Positions 33,914 through 41,954 of a stretch of 64,000 nt of DNA are shown here, in pieces. The number at the start of each line of letters is the position of its first letter. Positions within the stretch are counted from its first letter, which is position 1. This stretch comes from Pseudomonadota bacterium (GTDB lineage: Bacteria > Desulfobacterota > Syntrophorhabdia > Syntrophorhabdales > Syntrophorhabdaceae), in NCBI GenBank assembly GCA_026388315.1, contig JAPLKA010000024.1, positions 1-64,000 of the forward strand. Reading direction: 5' to 3'. Made by a program: the position numbers and the translations under genes. The notes beneath the pieces were generated by a model that had not been told where the DNA came from, made no database searches, and saw nothing but the letters and a program-made list of their open reading frames with translations.

Positions 33914-33916
33914 GCG

Positions 33917-35737
33917 ATGGGAAATGAATTTTTGCAAGACGACGAAATGCAGGAGATAATCAACGATTTTATCGTTGAATCGGGTGAGCTGGTTGAAAAT
34001 GCAATCCAGGATGTTGTCGAGATTGAACAGAACCAGAATGAGGAGACTATCAACAGTATTTTCAGGGCGGTCCATACAATAAAAGGGACTTCGAGCTTCC
34101 TGGGGTTTAGTGCTTTATCAAATCTTGCCCATAGGGCTGAAGACTTGCTTGGTATGATAAGAAAGGGAGAAATAATTATTGATAAGGAGATAGCTGATAC
34201 CCTGCTTGAAGCGATGGACCTGATGAGGACAATGATAGAAGAAATAAAGGAACATGGTGCAGAAAAACAGGATACCAGTGTAATCTTGAATAAACTGGAA
34301 ATCTTGAGCAAAGTTGAAAAAAAGATGCTTGGAGAAATCCTTATTGAAGAGAAGATTATCACAAAAAAGGAACTCGAAAATGTCCTTGATAAACAGAAAG
34401 AAGATAAAAACAAGAAATTAGGTGAAATTGTTGTTGAAGAGAAACTCATTACCGACAAGCAATTAGACAATATCCTGTCGAATCAGAAGGTGCGCAAAGA
34501 TGATCAAACAGTAAGGATAGATGTTAAGAAGCTTGATGAGCTTATGAATCTCGTAGGTGAACTTGTGCTTGGAAGAAACAGGCTCATAATGGTCAATAAT
34601 ATGGCAAAAAGGGACTCAAGCACGAATAGCACGCTTGATAATCTTGAAGATGTAACAAATTACCTTGAAGTTATTACAAACGAACTCCAGCTCTCAATAA
34701 TGAAGGCACGGCTTGTTCCCATGAGCAAACTATTTAATAAAGTTCCGCGACTTGTAAGGGATTTGTGTAATACATTTACAAAGGAGATCGACTTAAAAAT
34801 AACCGGAGAAGAAACAGAGCTTGATAGGTCTTTGATAGAATTGCTGCACGATCCTTTGACGCATATCATCAGGAACTCTGTAGATCACGGCATTGAAACA
34901 CCGGAAGAACGCAATAAAAAGGGTAAACCGGAAAAGGGGCTGTTATCGATTAGTGCTTATAACGAAGGTAACCACGTTATTATAGACATAAAGGATGATG
35001 GAAAAGGTATCAACCTCGAGGCGCTTAAAGAAAAGGTTGTCGAGAAAGGTTTTATGAATGAATCTGAATTGAAGGATTTGACAGAAAAAGAAATTATGAA
35101 TTTGGTGTTTATTCCCGGTCTCAGTACTGCCAAAAAGTTGAGCAGTGTTTCGGGGAGAGGCGTTGGAATGGACGTAGTAAAGACGAACATAGAAAAGATG
35201 AACGGTCAGGCTTACATTGATTCTAAACAGGGTAAATGGACAAAACTTACGATTAAACTTCCACTAACTCTTGCTATCATGGGGGCATTGATGGTTGAGA
35301 TAGGAAAAGAATTGTATGCAATCCCCCTGAGCAATGTTATAGAGCTGGTAAAATTGAAGAAAGAATCCATCAAGTCTGTAAATAAAAACGAGGTATTGAT
35401 GTTGAGAGATACCATTATTCCTATCGTGGATGTGTCAAAGGTTATGTCGATTGGTGTCAATGGCAGTGACGGCGGATACCTTGTAATCTGCAAAATAGGC
35501 GAGAAAATCGTAGGCGTTAAGGTTAGTTCGGTGATAGGACAAGAGGAGATAGTAATAAAGCCCCTTGGTGAATTCATGGGAAACATAAATGGGATATGTG
35601 GCGCTACGATAAGCGGTGATGGTAAGGTTATTTTGATTCTCGATATACCGGCAATGATAAACAGTAGTTATATGAATAAAATCCACAAGAAAAAGGAAGA
35701 AAAATATGAAGGCCAACCCGTAGCATTGCAACAGTAA
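33917..35737 (+). CDS. cheA: Chemotaxis histidine kinase CheA with MshEN-like linker repeats
   Basis: The protein is 606 residues. The P1 phosphotransfer domain has H53 in AVHTIKGTSSFLGF. In place of a normal P2 (CheY/CheB-binding) domain, residues about 135-195 hold two copies of the motif LGEILIEEKIITKKELENVL, as found in the N-terminal domains of GspE/MshE-type ATPases. Next come the P3 dimer domain, P4 kinase (NSVDHGIE, DDGKGI, SGRGVGMDVVK) and P5 CheW-like domain (about 460-595). CheA phosphorylates CheY and CheB. The gene is followed by the expanded copy of the palindromic repeat. Confidence 0.96.
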   Translation: MGNEFLQDDEMQEIINDFIVESGELVENAIQDVVEIEQNQNEETINSIFRAVHTIKGTSSFLGFSALSNLAHRAEDLLGMIRKGEIIIDKEIADTLLEAMDLMRTMIEEIKEHGAEKQDTSVILNKLEILSKVEKKMLGEILIEEKIITKKELENVLDKQKEDKNKKLGEIVVEEKLITDKQLDNILSNQKVRKDDQTVRIDVKKLDELMNLVGELVLGRNRLIMVNNMAKRDSSTNSTLDNLEDVTNYLEVITNELQLSIMKARLVPMSKLFNKVPRLVRDLCNTFTKEIDLKITGEETELDRSLIELLHDPLTHIIRNSVDHGIETPEERNKKGKPEKGLLSISAYNEGNHVIIDIKDDGKGINLEALKEKVVEKGFMNESELKDLTEKEIMNLVFIPGLSTAKKLSSVSGRGVGMDVVKTNIEKMNGQAYIDSKQGKWTKLTIKLPLTLAIMGALMVEIGKELYAIPLSNVIELVKLKKESIKSVNKNEVLMLRDTIIPIVDVSKVMSIGVNGSDGGYLVICKIGEKIVGVKVSSVIGQEEIVIKPLGEFMGNINGICGATISGDGKVILILDIPAMINSSYMNKIHKKKEEKYEGQPVALQQ

Positions 35738-35767
35738 ACGGGCGTGAAGTTGTGTCGTTATTTGTTT

Positions 35768-35959
35768 ATACCAATTCGCCTTCATTCATAGACCCGTGTT
35801 TGGACACGGGTACCCCTCTTCGTTGCCATCGTCCGGGTACCCATGAAATGGGTGTCTCTCGACGTACTGCGACCCGCAAGCTGGTGCCCCGCGCCTCCGT
35901 CGCCTCCTCCTCGTCGCCCGGGGACCCTCTGGGTGCTATCTTTGAATCCGAATTGGTAT
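35768..35959. repeat. Intergenic palindromic repeat, copy 2 (192 bp, expanded)
   Basis: The ends are ATACCAATT (35768-35776) and AATTGGTAT (35951-35959), a perfect inverted repeat with different bases from copies 1 and 3 but the pairing kept. The interior is longer and richer in hairpins (ACCCGTGT with ACACGGGT near 35792-35811; ACCCAT with ATGGGT). The blocks CGACGTACT and CTCCTCCTCGTCGCC are shared with the other copies. It lies between cheA and cheW, ending 15 bases before the cheW sigma28 promoter. Confidence 0.8.
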
Positions 35960-35974
35960 TATTTACGAAAAAAT

Positions 35975-36001
35975 TTAAGTTGTAGAGAAAATTGCCGAAA
36001 A
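35975..36001 (+). promoter_or_regulatory. Sigma28 promoter of cheW
   Basis: TTAAGTTG (35975-35982), 11 bases, then GCCGAAAA (35994-36001), one base away from GCCGATAA. Transcription should begin near 36008 just before the AGAGGAGGTG ribosome site of cheW. Confidence 0.75.
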
Positions 36002-36024
36002 TATAAAGTAAGAGGAGGTGCCAC

Positions 36025-36492
36025 ATGAATGACGATGCAATATTACAACTTGTTACCTTTAAGCTGGAAAATGACGAGTTTGGTGTTGATATTTTGAAAG
36101 TTCAGGAAATCAACAGGATGATGAACATAACAAAAATACCGAATACGCCCAGCTTTACTGAAGGGGTTATCAATCTGAGGGGAAAAATCATTCCCATTAT
36201 TGATTTGAGAAAAAAGCTTGGCTTTGAGAGTAAAGCATATGACAAGGCGACAAGGATTATTGTGATAGAACTGGATGGGATCGTACTTGGTTTTGTTGTA
36301 GATTCCGTATCAGAGGTTCTAAGGATACCCAGAAATACTATTGAACCACCCCCATCGATTATTGGAGGTGTTGAGTCTGATTACATCGAAGGTGTTGGCA
36401 AACTGGAAGACAGACTTTTAATCCTCCTTGAGCTGGAAAAGGTTTTTACCAATTCTGAACGGAAAGGGATTGAAAAAATAAACCTTAATTAG
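36025..36492 (+). CDS. cheW: Chemotaxis coupling protein CheW
   Basis: The protein is 155 residues, a single CheW domain (about 5-145) with VTFKLENDEFGVDILKVQEI, IPNTPSFTEGVINLRGKIIP and IDLRKKLGFE. It couples CheA to chemoreceptors. It has its own sigma28 promoter, separated from cheA by the 192-bp repeat. Confidence 0.96.
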   Translation: MNDDAILQLVTFKLENDEFGVDILKVQEINRMMNITKIPNTPSFTEGVINLRGKIIPIIDLRKKLGFESKAYDKATRIIVIELDGIVLGFVVDSVSEVLRIPRNTIEPPPSIIGGVESDYIEGVGKLEDRLLILLELEKVFTNSERKGIEKINLN

Positions 36493-36546
36493 GGTGCTTT
36501 ACGTTTTGCACGGTTATGGTATATCGGTTGCTGTCAGGAGTTATAT

Positions 36547-36762
36547 ATGAATGAATTATTCGATGTGAACCTTCTTTCTCAAATCAAGGGAATAGATAAA
36601 AAGTTATCTATTTCGAGAGAACAGGTCCAGTTGAAAAGGCAAGTCGCGGGAGAACAAAAACATGAGGGTCATCAGCATACGCCGAAGAAACCTGTAGCGC
36701 CGCCAAAAAATGAAAAATCAGAAGATATGAACGAACATCGTAGTGTTGATATCGTAGTGTGA
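36547..36762 (+). CDS. Small unknown protein between cheW and flgF
   Basis: The protein is 71 residues and hydrophilic, with a helical N-terminal half (LLSQIKGIDKKLSISREQVQ) and a proline-, histidine- and lysine-rich tail (HEGHQHTPKKPVAPP). CAGGAG precedes the ATG at a good distance, and it lies 54 bases after cheW in the same direction. I do not recognise a family. It may be transcribed with cheW from the sigma28 promoter. Confidence 0.6.
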   Translation: MNELFDVNLLSQIKGIDKKLSISREQVQLKRQVAGEQKHEGHQHTPKKPVAPPKNEKSEDMNEHRSVDIVV

Positions 36763-36869
36763 AAAAAATACCTACCCTGGAAAATTTTTCCCATCAGTAA
36801 CCTTTACTTATGTTCATCTGTTTCAATCAGGACACAAATAATACTGTCGGTCAATTAGAAAGCCCGTAA

Positions 36870-36885
36870 TGGCACATTTATTGCT
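36870..36885 (+). promoter_or_regulatory. Sigma54 promoter of the flgF operon
   Basis: TGGCACATTTATTGCT has GG at 36871-36872 and GC at 36883-36884 with exactly 10 bases between, and a consensus -24 block. The expected start of transcription is near 36896, leaving 13 bases before the flgF ATG with GAGG inside. Confidence 0.9.
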
Positions 36886-36908
36886 TGTATATAAGATATG
36901 AGGTCATT

Positions 36909-37631
36909 ATGTTGAAGGGGATATATAGAACACTGGCAGGAAAATATGTAACTGAAAGACGAATGGAGATGGTGACGAATAATATCGCCAATGCGTTAAC
37001 ACCGGGGTACAAGTCATCCAGACCACTATTAAATACGTCAAGGGACGAGACTGCTCAGCGAAATGACAATCCGGCAGCAGCTGCACATATTAACGCTCTT
37101 GATTCATACATCAATTTTGCTGATGCCCCTCTCATAGAAACCGGCAACAGACTGGATCTTGGCATCGAAGGGGATGGTTTTTTTGTTGTTTCGGTGAATG
37201 GTCAGAATATGTACACAATAAATGGTCAATTTACATTAAACAGCGAAAAGAAACTTGTCACGCTTGATGGCTACTCTGTTATGGGAGATGGTGGAGAGAT
37301 AACCTTAGACGGAAAAGACGTTAAAATAGAAAGTGACGGTACAATTTATGTTGACAAGAGTCTTACAGGCAAAATAAAGGTCGTTTCTTTTGAAGAAAAA
37401 AAGGGCTTGAAAAACTACGGGAGAAGCTTATTTGTCAACACAAATCCGAATAATGCTGAAGCAATCCCGGAAAAATATTCCGTAAAACAAGGATACTATG
37501 AAGCCTCAAATGTTGATGTAATGCGAGAAATGATAGAAATGATGTCCACCTTGCGTACCTATGAATCGTACAGCAAGGTTGATCAGTTTTTTAGTGACAT
37601 GATTGGCAAACTGATTAATATAGGAAGGTAG
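36909..37631 (+). CDS. flgF: Flagellar rod protein FlgF
   Basis: FlgF is 240 residues from ATG 36909, behind GAGG. A TTG at 36885 lies inside the promoter and is rejected. The N-terminal rod motif is METVTNNIANALTPGYKSSR-like (MEMVTNNIANALTPGYKSSR), and the C-terminal motif is ASNVDVMREMIEMMSTLRTYE. It forms the rod beneath FlgG. It heads flgF-G-A-H-I-J. Confidence 0.93.
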   Translation: MLKGIYRTLAGKYVTERRMEMVTNNIANALTPGYKSSRPLLNTSRDETAQRNDNPAAAAHINALDSYINFADAPLIETGNRLDLGIEGDGFFVVSVNGQNMYTINGQFTLNSEKKLVTLDGYSVMGDGGEITLDGKDVKIESDGTIYVDKSLTGKIKVVSFEEKKGLKNYGRSLFVNTNPNNAEAIPEKYSVKQGYYEASNVDVMREMIEMMSTLRTYESYSKVDQFFSDMIGKLINIGR

Positions 37632-37641
37632 GAGGTAAGTC

Positions 37642-38430
37642 ATGATAAGAGCGCTGTGGACTGCTGGAACAGGAATGGTTGTACAACAGGCAAACCTTGA
37701 TGTTATCGCTAACAACATTGCGAATGTTAATACAACCGGCTTCAAAAAAAGTAGGGCAGACTTTCAGGACCTCATGTATCAAACGCTGAGGTTGCAAGGC
37801 ACAAAGACTGAAGGGGGTGGCCAGATACCGACAGGTATCCAAGTCGGGCATGGTGCAATGTTGGCGGCCGTTCAAAAGGTATTTATGCAGGGTGATTTTC
37901 AAGAAACGCAGAATGAGCTCGATCTGGCAATTGAAGGGACTGGATTCTTAACGGTTATTATGCCCTCAGGAGAAAAGGCTTATACGAGGTCAGGTTCACT
38001 AAAAAGGGATTCAGATGGAAAGATCGTTACCTCCGAAGGATACTCGATTGAACCAACCATTACCATACCGAATAATGCGATTTCTGTGTCAACAGGAACC
38101 GACGGGATAGTTTCTGCAAAACTGCCAAATCAGTCTTCGCCGCAGCAGATTGGCACAATGCAATTAGCCTCATTTCCAAACCCGGCAGGGTTGAAGTCAA
38201 CGGGGAAAAATCTTTATATGGAAACGGATGCGAGCGGCGCTCCTAACACTGGCAAGCCCGGTGAAAACGGTCTTGGCACGCTGCTTCAGGGTTTTCTTGA
38301 AATGTCAAATGTGAATGTAATGCAGGAAATGATAAACCTGATTGTCGGTCAGAGGGCTTATGAAGTGAACTCAAAAGCAATCCAGGCGGCGGACGAAATG
38401 CTTCAGATGGCAAATAACGTGAGAAGGTAA
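37642..38430 (+). CDS. flgG: Flagellar distal rod protein FlgG
   Basis: The protein is 262 residues, the normal length. The N-terminus has VIANNIANVNTTGFKKSRAD and DLMYQTLR. The C-terminus has LEMSNVNVMQEMINLIVGQR. It forms the distal rod that crosses the peptidoglycan. AGGAGGT precedes its ATG. Confidence 0.97.
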   Translation: MIRALWTAGTGMVVQQANLDVIANNIANVNTTGFKKSRADFQDLMYQTLRLQGTKTEGGGQIPTGIQVGHGAMLAAVQKVFMQGDFQETQNELDLAIEGTGFLTVIMPSGEKAYTRSGSLKRDSDGKIVTSEGYSIEPTITIPNNAISVSTGTDGIVSAKLPNQSSPQQIGTMQLASFPNPAGLKSTGKNLYMETDASGAPNTGKPGENGLGTLLQGFLEMSNVNVMQEMINLIVGQRAYEVNSKAIQAADEMLQMANNVRR

Positions 38431-38434
38431 TACC

Positions 38435-39181
38435 ATGAAAAGTGAAAAGCTAAATGTGAAAAGTGGAAAACAGGAAAGCATGAGAACAAGATTTGTTCTA
38501 TATATATTACTATTCACTATTCACTATTCACTATTCACTGCTTTCGCTGTTTTTGCAGCAGACCAATCTACAGTCGAGGTGAAATTAACCAATTTTATAA
38601 AACAGTTCTATAGTGAAAAGGGAGATGTTTATATAAAGTTTAATAATTACCCTGAGGTACTGAAGGATAAGGCGAAGGTAAGCCATATTAATTTTGCAAA
38701 GGTGCCGGATTCGAATGGAGATGGGCTCTGCACAGTAGAAATTGAAGATAAACGAGGGCTTAGGAGGAATGTTTATGTGTCTTTCAAGGCTCTAAACAAA
38801 AAAAGACTCTATGCCTTAAAACAAAATCTAAAGAAAGGCGACATCGTTACCGCCAGAGATATTGCGAAAAAAGAAGTATTCTTGAACGAAAATAAAGGAA
38901 ACTATCCATCGGAGATAGAGGATGTTATTGGAAAGGTTATTAAAAAAGATGTGAATGCAGGTGCAGTCTTTACAAATGACATGATCGAGGACAATTATGT
39001 TATCAAAAAAAATGAGATTATAAACGTTGTGGCGCAAAGCAAAAGACTTTCTGTACAAACCAAAGGTAGGGCCGAAGAGAAAGGAAGAATCGGCGATACC
39101 ATAAGAGTCAAAAATATGACTTCTCAAAAAGAGATTCTGGGTAAAGTGACAGGAAGCGGTGTTGTGAATGTTGACATGTAA
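38435..39181 (+). CDS. flgA: P-ring assembly chaperone FlgA, signal peptide built from 7-bp repeats
   Basis: The protein is 248 residues from ATG 38435 (AAGG before it). A second in-frame ATG at 38480 (AGGAAA before it) would give a tidier signal peptide. The signal sequence (hydrophobic core about residues 20-36, FVLYILLFTIHYSLFTAF) is partly encoded by CTATTCA repeated four times. The mature part has a SAF domain (about 125-190, with GDIVTARDIAKKEVF) and a C-terminal FlgA domain. FlgA is a periplasmic chaperone for FlgI. The 7-bp unit means that a change in copy number would shift the frame. Confidence 0.9.
   Translation: MKSEKLNVKSGKQESMRTRFVLYILLFTIHYSLFTAFAVFAADQSTVEVKLTNFIKQFYSEKGDVYIKFNNYPEVLKDKAKVSHINFAKVPDSNGDGLCTVEIEDKRGLRRNVYVSFKALNKKRLYALKQNLKKGDIVTARDIAKKEVFLNENKGNYPSEIEDVIGKVIKKDVNAGAVFTNDMIEDNYVIKKNEIINVVAQSKRLSVQTKGRAEEKGRIGDTIRVKNMTSQKEILGKVTGSGVVNVDM
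38510..38537. repeat. CTATTCA x4 within the flgA signal-peptide codons
   Basis: Four perfect copies of a 7-base unit. They encode residues about 26-35 of FlgA. Each added or lost unit would change the reading frame downstream of either possible start. Confidence 0.95.
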
Positions 39182-39196
39182 CGGAGGCAAAAGGTT

Positions 39197-39982
39197 ATGA
39201 TAAACTTAACGCTTAAGCACGGAACGATGGCATTTGTCACCGGATTGCGGCATCCACGTTTCAGAATTGTTAAACGGTTATTTTCAACATCTTGTTTATT
39301 GATTGTGACGCTATTGTGCGGATGCAATACAACAGAGTATACAAGCCGGATCAGGAACGAACCCTTCAACATAGATAACACCTTCAAGCATATCCCGCAA
39401 CAACAGGTACGTAAGAATAATAATACAGGAACAGTCTGGCCCGGAGAAAGGAATACAAACAACTTTTTTTCAGACAACAGGGCAGCCAGGGTGGGCGACG
39501 TAATAACGATAAAGGTTGCAGAGGCAACCAAGGCGAATGAAGCAGCAACGACCGATTTAAAGAGGACGGGCGCTAACGTAAACCTCGGCGTACCGAATTT
39601 TTTTGGCCTGGAAACAAACAAATATCCTTCAAGCATAAACCCGGCAAGCATGGTTAACGCAACGGTCAAGAACGACTTCAAAGGCGAAGGTGAAACCACG
39701 AGAAATGGTACTTTTGCTGCCACACTTGCGGCAAAGGTTGTCGAAGTTATGCCGAACGGGAATCTTGCTGTTGAAGGAAAAAGGGAGATTTCAGTCAATA
39801 ACGAGAGAAAAGAGATGCTGTTCCAGGGAATAGTAAGACCCAAAGATATCGCAGCCGATAATTCTGTTTTCTCAACCCAGGTGGCCGATGCAAAAGTCAT
39901 TATGACAGGGATTGGTGTTGTAGGCGAAAAACAATCACCTGGCTGGCTTGCCAGGATATTTGATATTGTTTGGCCGTTCTAA
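39197..39982 (+). CDS. flgH: Flagellar L-ring lipoprotein FlgH
   Basis: The protein is 261 residues. The signal peptide ends in a lipobox (LLCGC near 36-40), so the mature protein is an outer-membrane lipoprotein. Family motifs include FFSDNRAARVGDVITIKVAE and VEVMPNGNLAVEGKREISVN. The long N-region before the hydrophobic core is odd, and a later start cannot be ruled out. FlgH forms the L-ring. Its presence shows a two-membrane cell. Confidence 0.93.
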   Translation: MINLTLKHGTMAFVTGLRHPRFRIVKRLFSTSCLLIVTLLCGCNTTEYTSRIRNEPFNIDNTFKHIPQQQVRKNNNTGTVWPGERNTNNFFSDNRAARVGDVITIKVAEATKANEAATTDLKRTGANVNLGVPNFFGLETNKYPSSINPASMVNATVKNDFKGEGETTRNGTFAATLAAKVVEVMPNGNLAVEGKREISVNNERKEMLFQGIVRPKDIAADNSVFSTQVADAKVIMTGIGVVGEKQSPGWLARIFDIVWPF

Positions 39983-39989
39983 GAGAGCA

Positions 39990-41204
39990 ATGAGTATGGA
40001 GCAGAGAGTAATGAAAGAAGTCAGAAGACAGAAGACAGAAGACAGCATAGAAAACTCAAAACTCAAAACTCAAAACTCAAAACGGTTTCATCAACGCCTG
40101 CTGCCTGCCGCATACTGCTTAGCCTTCATCGCTCTCTGCACTCCGCTCTTCGCTCCTCATGCGGACGCTACGCGGATAAAGGAGCTATGCCATATAGATG
40201 GCGTCAGAGCAAACCAGCTTGTAGGCTATGGTCTTGTCATCGGCTTAAATGGAACCGGAGATAAAGTAAATACAATTTTTACTACTCAATCGCTTGCCAA
40301 TATGCTTGAAAAAATGGGGTTAAGGGTTGATCCCCTTGCAATCAAGGTTAAAAATGTTGCGGCGGTAATGGTCACGGCTGATCTGCCACCGTTCAGTAAA
40401 ATAGGAAGTAAGATTGACGCAACGGTGTCCTCAATTGGTGATTCAAATGGTCTGACAGGAGGTGTTCTTATTATGACACCTCTTAAGGGTGCCGATGGAG
40501 AGGTGTATGCTGTAGCACAGGGACCGCTGGTTGTGGGCGGGTTTTCTGTTGCAGGTACGGGCGCAACTATGCAAAAAAATCATCCCACTGTGGGAAGGGT
40601 CCCTAATGGCGTTACAATAGAAAAAGAGATCGGTTATGAATACGTCAAGGCACAATCAATCATGATTTCGCTTAAAGTACCCGACTTTACAACTGCGAGG
40701 AGAATAGAGGAACGAATCAATTCAATATACGGAGGTATCTCATCTGCGGAGGATGGCGGAACGGTCAACGTGCAAATCCCGGACAACCTGAAGGCTGATC
40801 CCGTAAAATTCCTTTCAGCTATCGAAAACATCGAAGTAAAACCGGATATGCTGGCAAAGATCGTTGTTGATGAAAAAACTGGAACTATTGTGATTGGAGA
40901 GAATGTAAGGATTTCTACGGTTGTGATATCCCATGGCAATATCAGTGTTATGGTCAAGGAGGACCAGCAGGTAAGTCAGCCCCTGCCTTTTGCTCCAGTA
41001 GGTGCACAGACTGTTGTTACGCCGGACACACAGATTAAAGTGGAAGAAGAGAAGGGCCGCTTTAAGTTGATGCAGGGGGATGTTACCATAAAGGAGCTGG
41101 TCAATGTGCTGAATGCCGTCGGTGTTTCAACAAGGGATGTGATAGTGATACTTCAGACAATTAAAGCAGCAGGAGCTTTATTTGCAGAGCTGGAGATAAT
41201 ATGA
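39990..41204 (+). CDS. flgI: Flagellar P-ring protein FlgI with repeat-encoded N-terminus
   Basis: From ATG 39990 the protein is 404 residues. The exact start is unsure: further in-frame ATGs lie at 39996 and 40011, and a longer frame from 39948 would overlap flgH. All of these precede the repeats. The first 45 residues are a signal peptide with an unusually long charged n-region (RRQKTEDSIENSKLKTQNSK), encoded by CAGAAGA x3 and AAAACTC x4. The core is then standard: ATRIKELCHIDGVRANQLVG, GYGLVIGLNGTGD and TPLKGADGEVYAVAQGPL. FlgI forms the P-ring in the peptidoglycan layer, helped by FlgA. Confidence 0.93.
   Translation: MSMEQRVMKEVRRQKTEDSIENSKLKTQNSKRFHQRLLPAAYCLAFIALCTPLFAPHADATRIKELCHIDGVRANQLVGYGLVIGLNGTGDKVNTIFTTQSLANMLEKMGLRVDPLAIKVKNVAAVMVTADLPPFSKIGSKIDATVSSIGDSNGLTGGVLIMTPLKGADGEVYAVAQGPLVVGGFSVAGTGATMQKNHPTVGRVPNGVTIEKEIGYEYVKAQSIMISLKVPDFTTARRIEERINSIYGGISSAEDGGTVNVQIPDNLKADPVKFLSAIENIEVKPDMLAKIVVDEKTGTIVIGENVRISTVVISHGNISVMVKEDQQVSQPLPFAPVGAQTVVTPDTQIKVEEEKGRFKLMQGDVTIKELVNVLNAVGVSTRDVIVILQTIKAAGALFAELEII
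40022..40078. repeat. CAGAAGA x3 and AAAACTC x4 in the flgI signal-peptide codons
   Basis: Perfect 7-base units lie at 40022-40042 (three copies) and 40051-40078 (four copies), both inside the FlgI reading frame upstream of any ATG-free core. Copy-number change would move FlgI out of frame. Confidence 0.95.
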
Positions 41205-41281
41205 AAAAAGTTCACGGTGCGCAACTCACAGTCCACAGTTTAAAATCTAAAATTCAAAACCAAAAATGGGTTTGTTTATGA
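41201..41281 (+). CDS. Possible 26-codon coupling ORF between flgI and flgJ
   Basis: An ATG at 41201 overlaps the flgI stop (ATGA), and the frame ends at a TGA that overlaps ATG 41278 (ATGA again), where flgJ most likely starts. The peptide begins MKKVHGAQLTVHSLKSK and looks repeat-derived. There is no ribosome site for flgJ, so this frame may carry ribosomes from flgI to flgJ. It may also be chance. Confidence 0.3.
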   Translation: MKKVHGAQLTVHSLKSKIQNQKWVCL

Positions 41282-41604
41282 GTGACGGAATAAAAATGAA
41301 TTTACCGACAGTGGCGCAAGACCCTTCGTTTAGCAGATCCAGCTTGCGTAGTATAAACGGGGAGTCCCGTGCCAAGGAACCAAATATTGAAAAAGCAGCG
41401 CAGGAGTTTGAATCATATTTAATATTTACAATGCTGAAAGAACTCGAAAAAACTACAAACAGCTCTAAAAAGGGCAGCACGGAACAGACCTACACGTCTC
41501 TTCTCTATGAGAAGGTAGGCGACTATATTGCAAAGAAGGGGATAGGGATAAAGGAAATGCTTACAAAGCACATGGAAAAAAATACTAAAGTTTTAGAAAA
41601 ATAA
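41278..41604 (+). CDS. flgJ: Rod-binding protein FlgJ (short form, no muramidase domain)
   Basis: FlgJ is 108 residues from ATG 41278. An ATG at 41266 is in frame, but neither has a ribosome site. The rod-binding domain is plain: EKAAQEFESYLIFTMLKELEKT, then YTSLLYEKVGDYIAKKGIGIKEM (ends shown: YTSLLYE and GIGIKEM). It caps the rod during assembly. The C-terminal peptidoglycan hydrolase domain of gammaproteobacterial FlgJ is absent, so another enzyme must open the wall. Its last codons contain the flgM sigma28 promoter. Confidence 0.9.
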   Translation: MSDGIKMNLPTVAQDPSFSRSSLRSINGESRAKEPNIEKAAQEFESYLIFTMLKELEKTTNSSKKGSTEQTYTSLLYEKVGDYIAKKGIGIKEMLTKHMEKNTKVLEK

Positions 41605-41612
41605 TGCGATAA
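41586..41612 (+). promoter_or_regulatory. Sigma28 promoter of flgM
   Basis: TAAAGTTT (41586-41593), 11 bases, then TGCGATAA (41605-41612), nearly the full consensus. It overlaps the end of flgJ. Transcription should begin near 41619, just before AAAAAGGAGG and the flgM ATG at 41640. Confidence 0.9.
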
Positions 41613-41639
41613 TATTGCTAAGTAAAAAGGAGGTATTCC

Positions 41640-41945
41640 ATGAAGATAACAAGCAACAAGCAAAACAATGTCCCCGATACCCTTCTTAAATCAGTTGATA
41701 ATAAGCCCTTGAAGGAATCAGTGTCTGATCTGAGAGGCAACAAGAATATCACTGACAGGGTTGAACTCTCAAGCAAAAAGCAGACTATAGAAAAACTCAC
41801 GGAGAAGGTCAAAGCAATACCGGTAATAAGACAGGAAAAGGTAGACCAGATAAAAGAGGCTATTAAAGCCGAAACTTATAACGTGAAAGGTGAACTTGTG
41901 GCAAGGAGCATTTTGAAAAGTAGCATTCTTGACGCGATTTTGTAA
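41640..41945 (+). CDS. flgM: Anti-sigma28 factor FlgM
   Basis: The protein is 101 residues. The C-terminal half carries the FlgM signature DRVELSSKKQTIEKL, then IPVIRQEKVDQIKEAIKAET and YNVKGELVARSIL. The N-terminal half is unstructured. FlgM binds FliA until it is exported through the finished hook. It has its own sigma28 promoter, giving the usual feedback. Confidence 0.95.
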   Translation: MKITSNKQNNVPDTLLKSVDNKPLKESVSDLRGNKNITDRVELSSKKQTIEKLTEKVKAIPVIRQEKVDQIKEAIKAETYNVKGELVARSILKSSILDAIL

Positions 41946-41954
41946 ACATAGGCT

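Noticed and set aside
39124-39900. 258-codon minus-strand frame opposite flgH
   Set aside because: Shadow of the L-ring gene; no ribosome site and no family features.
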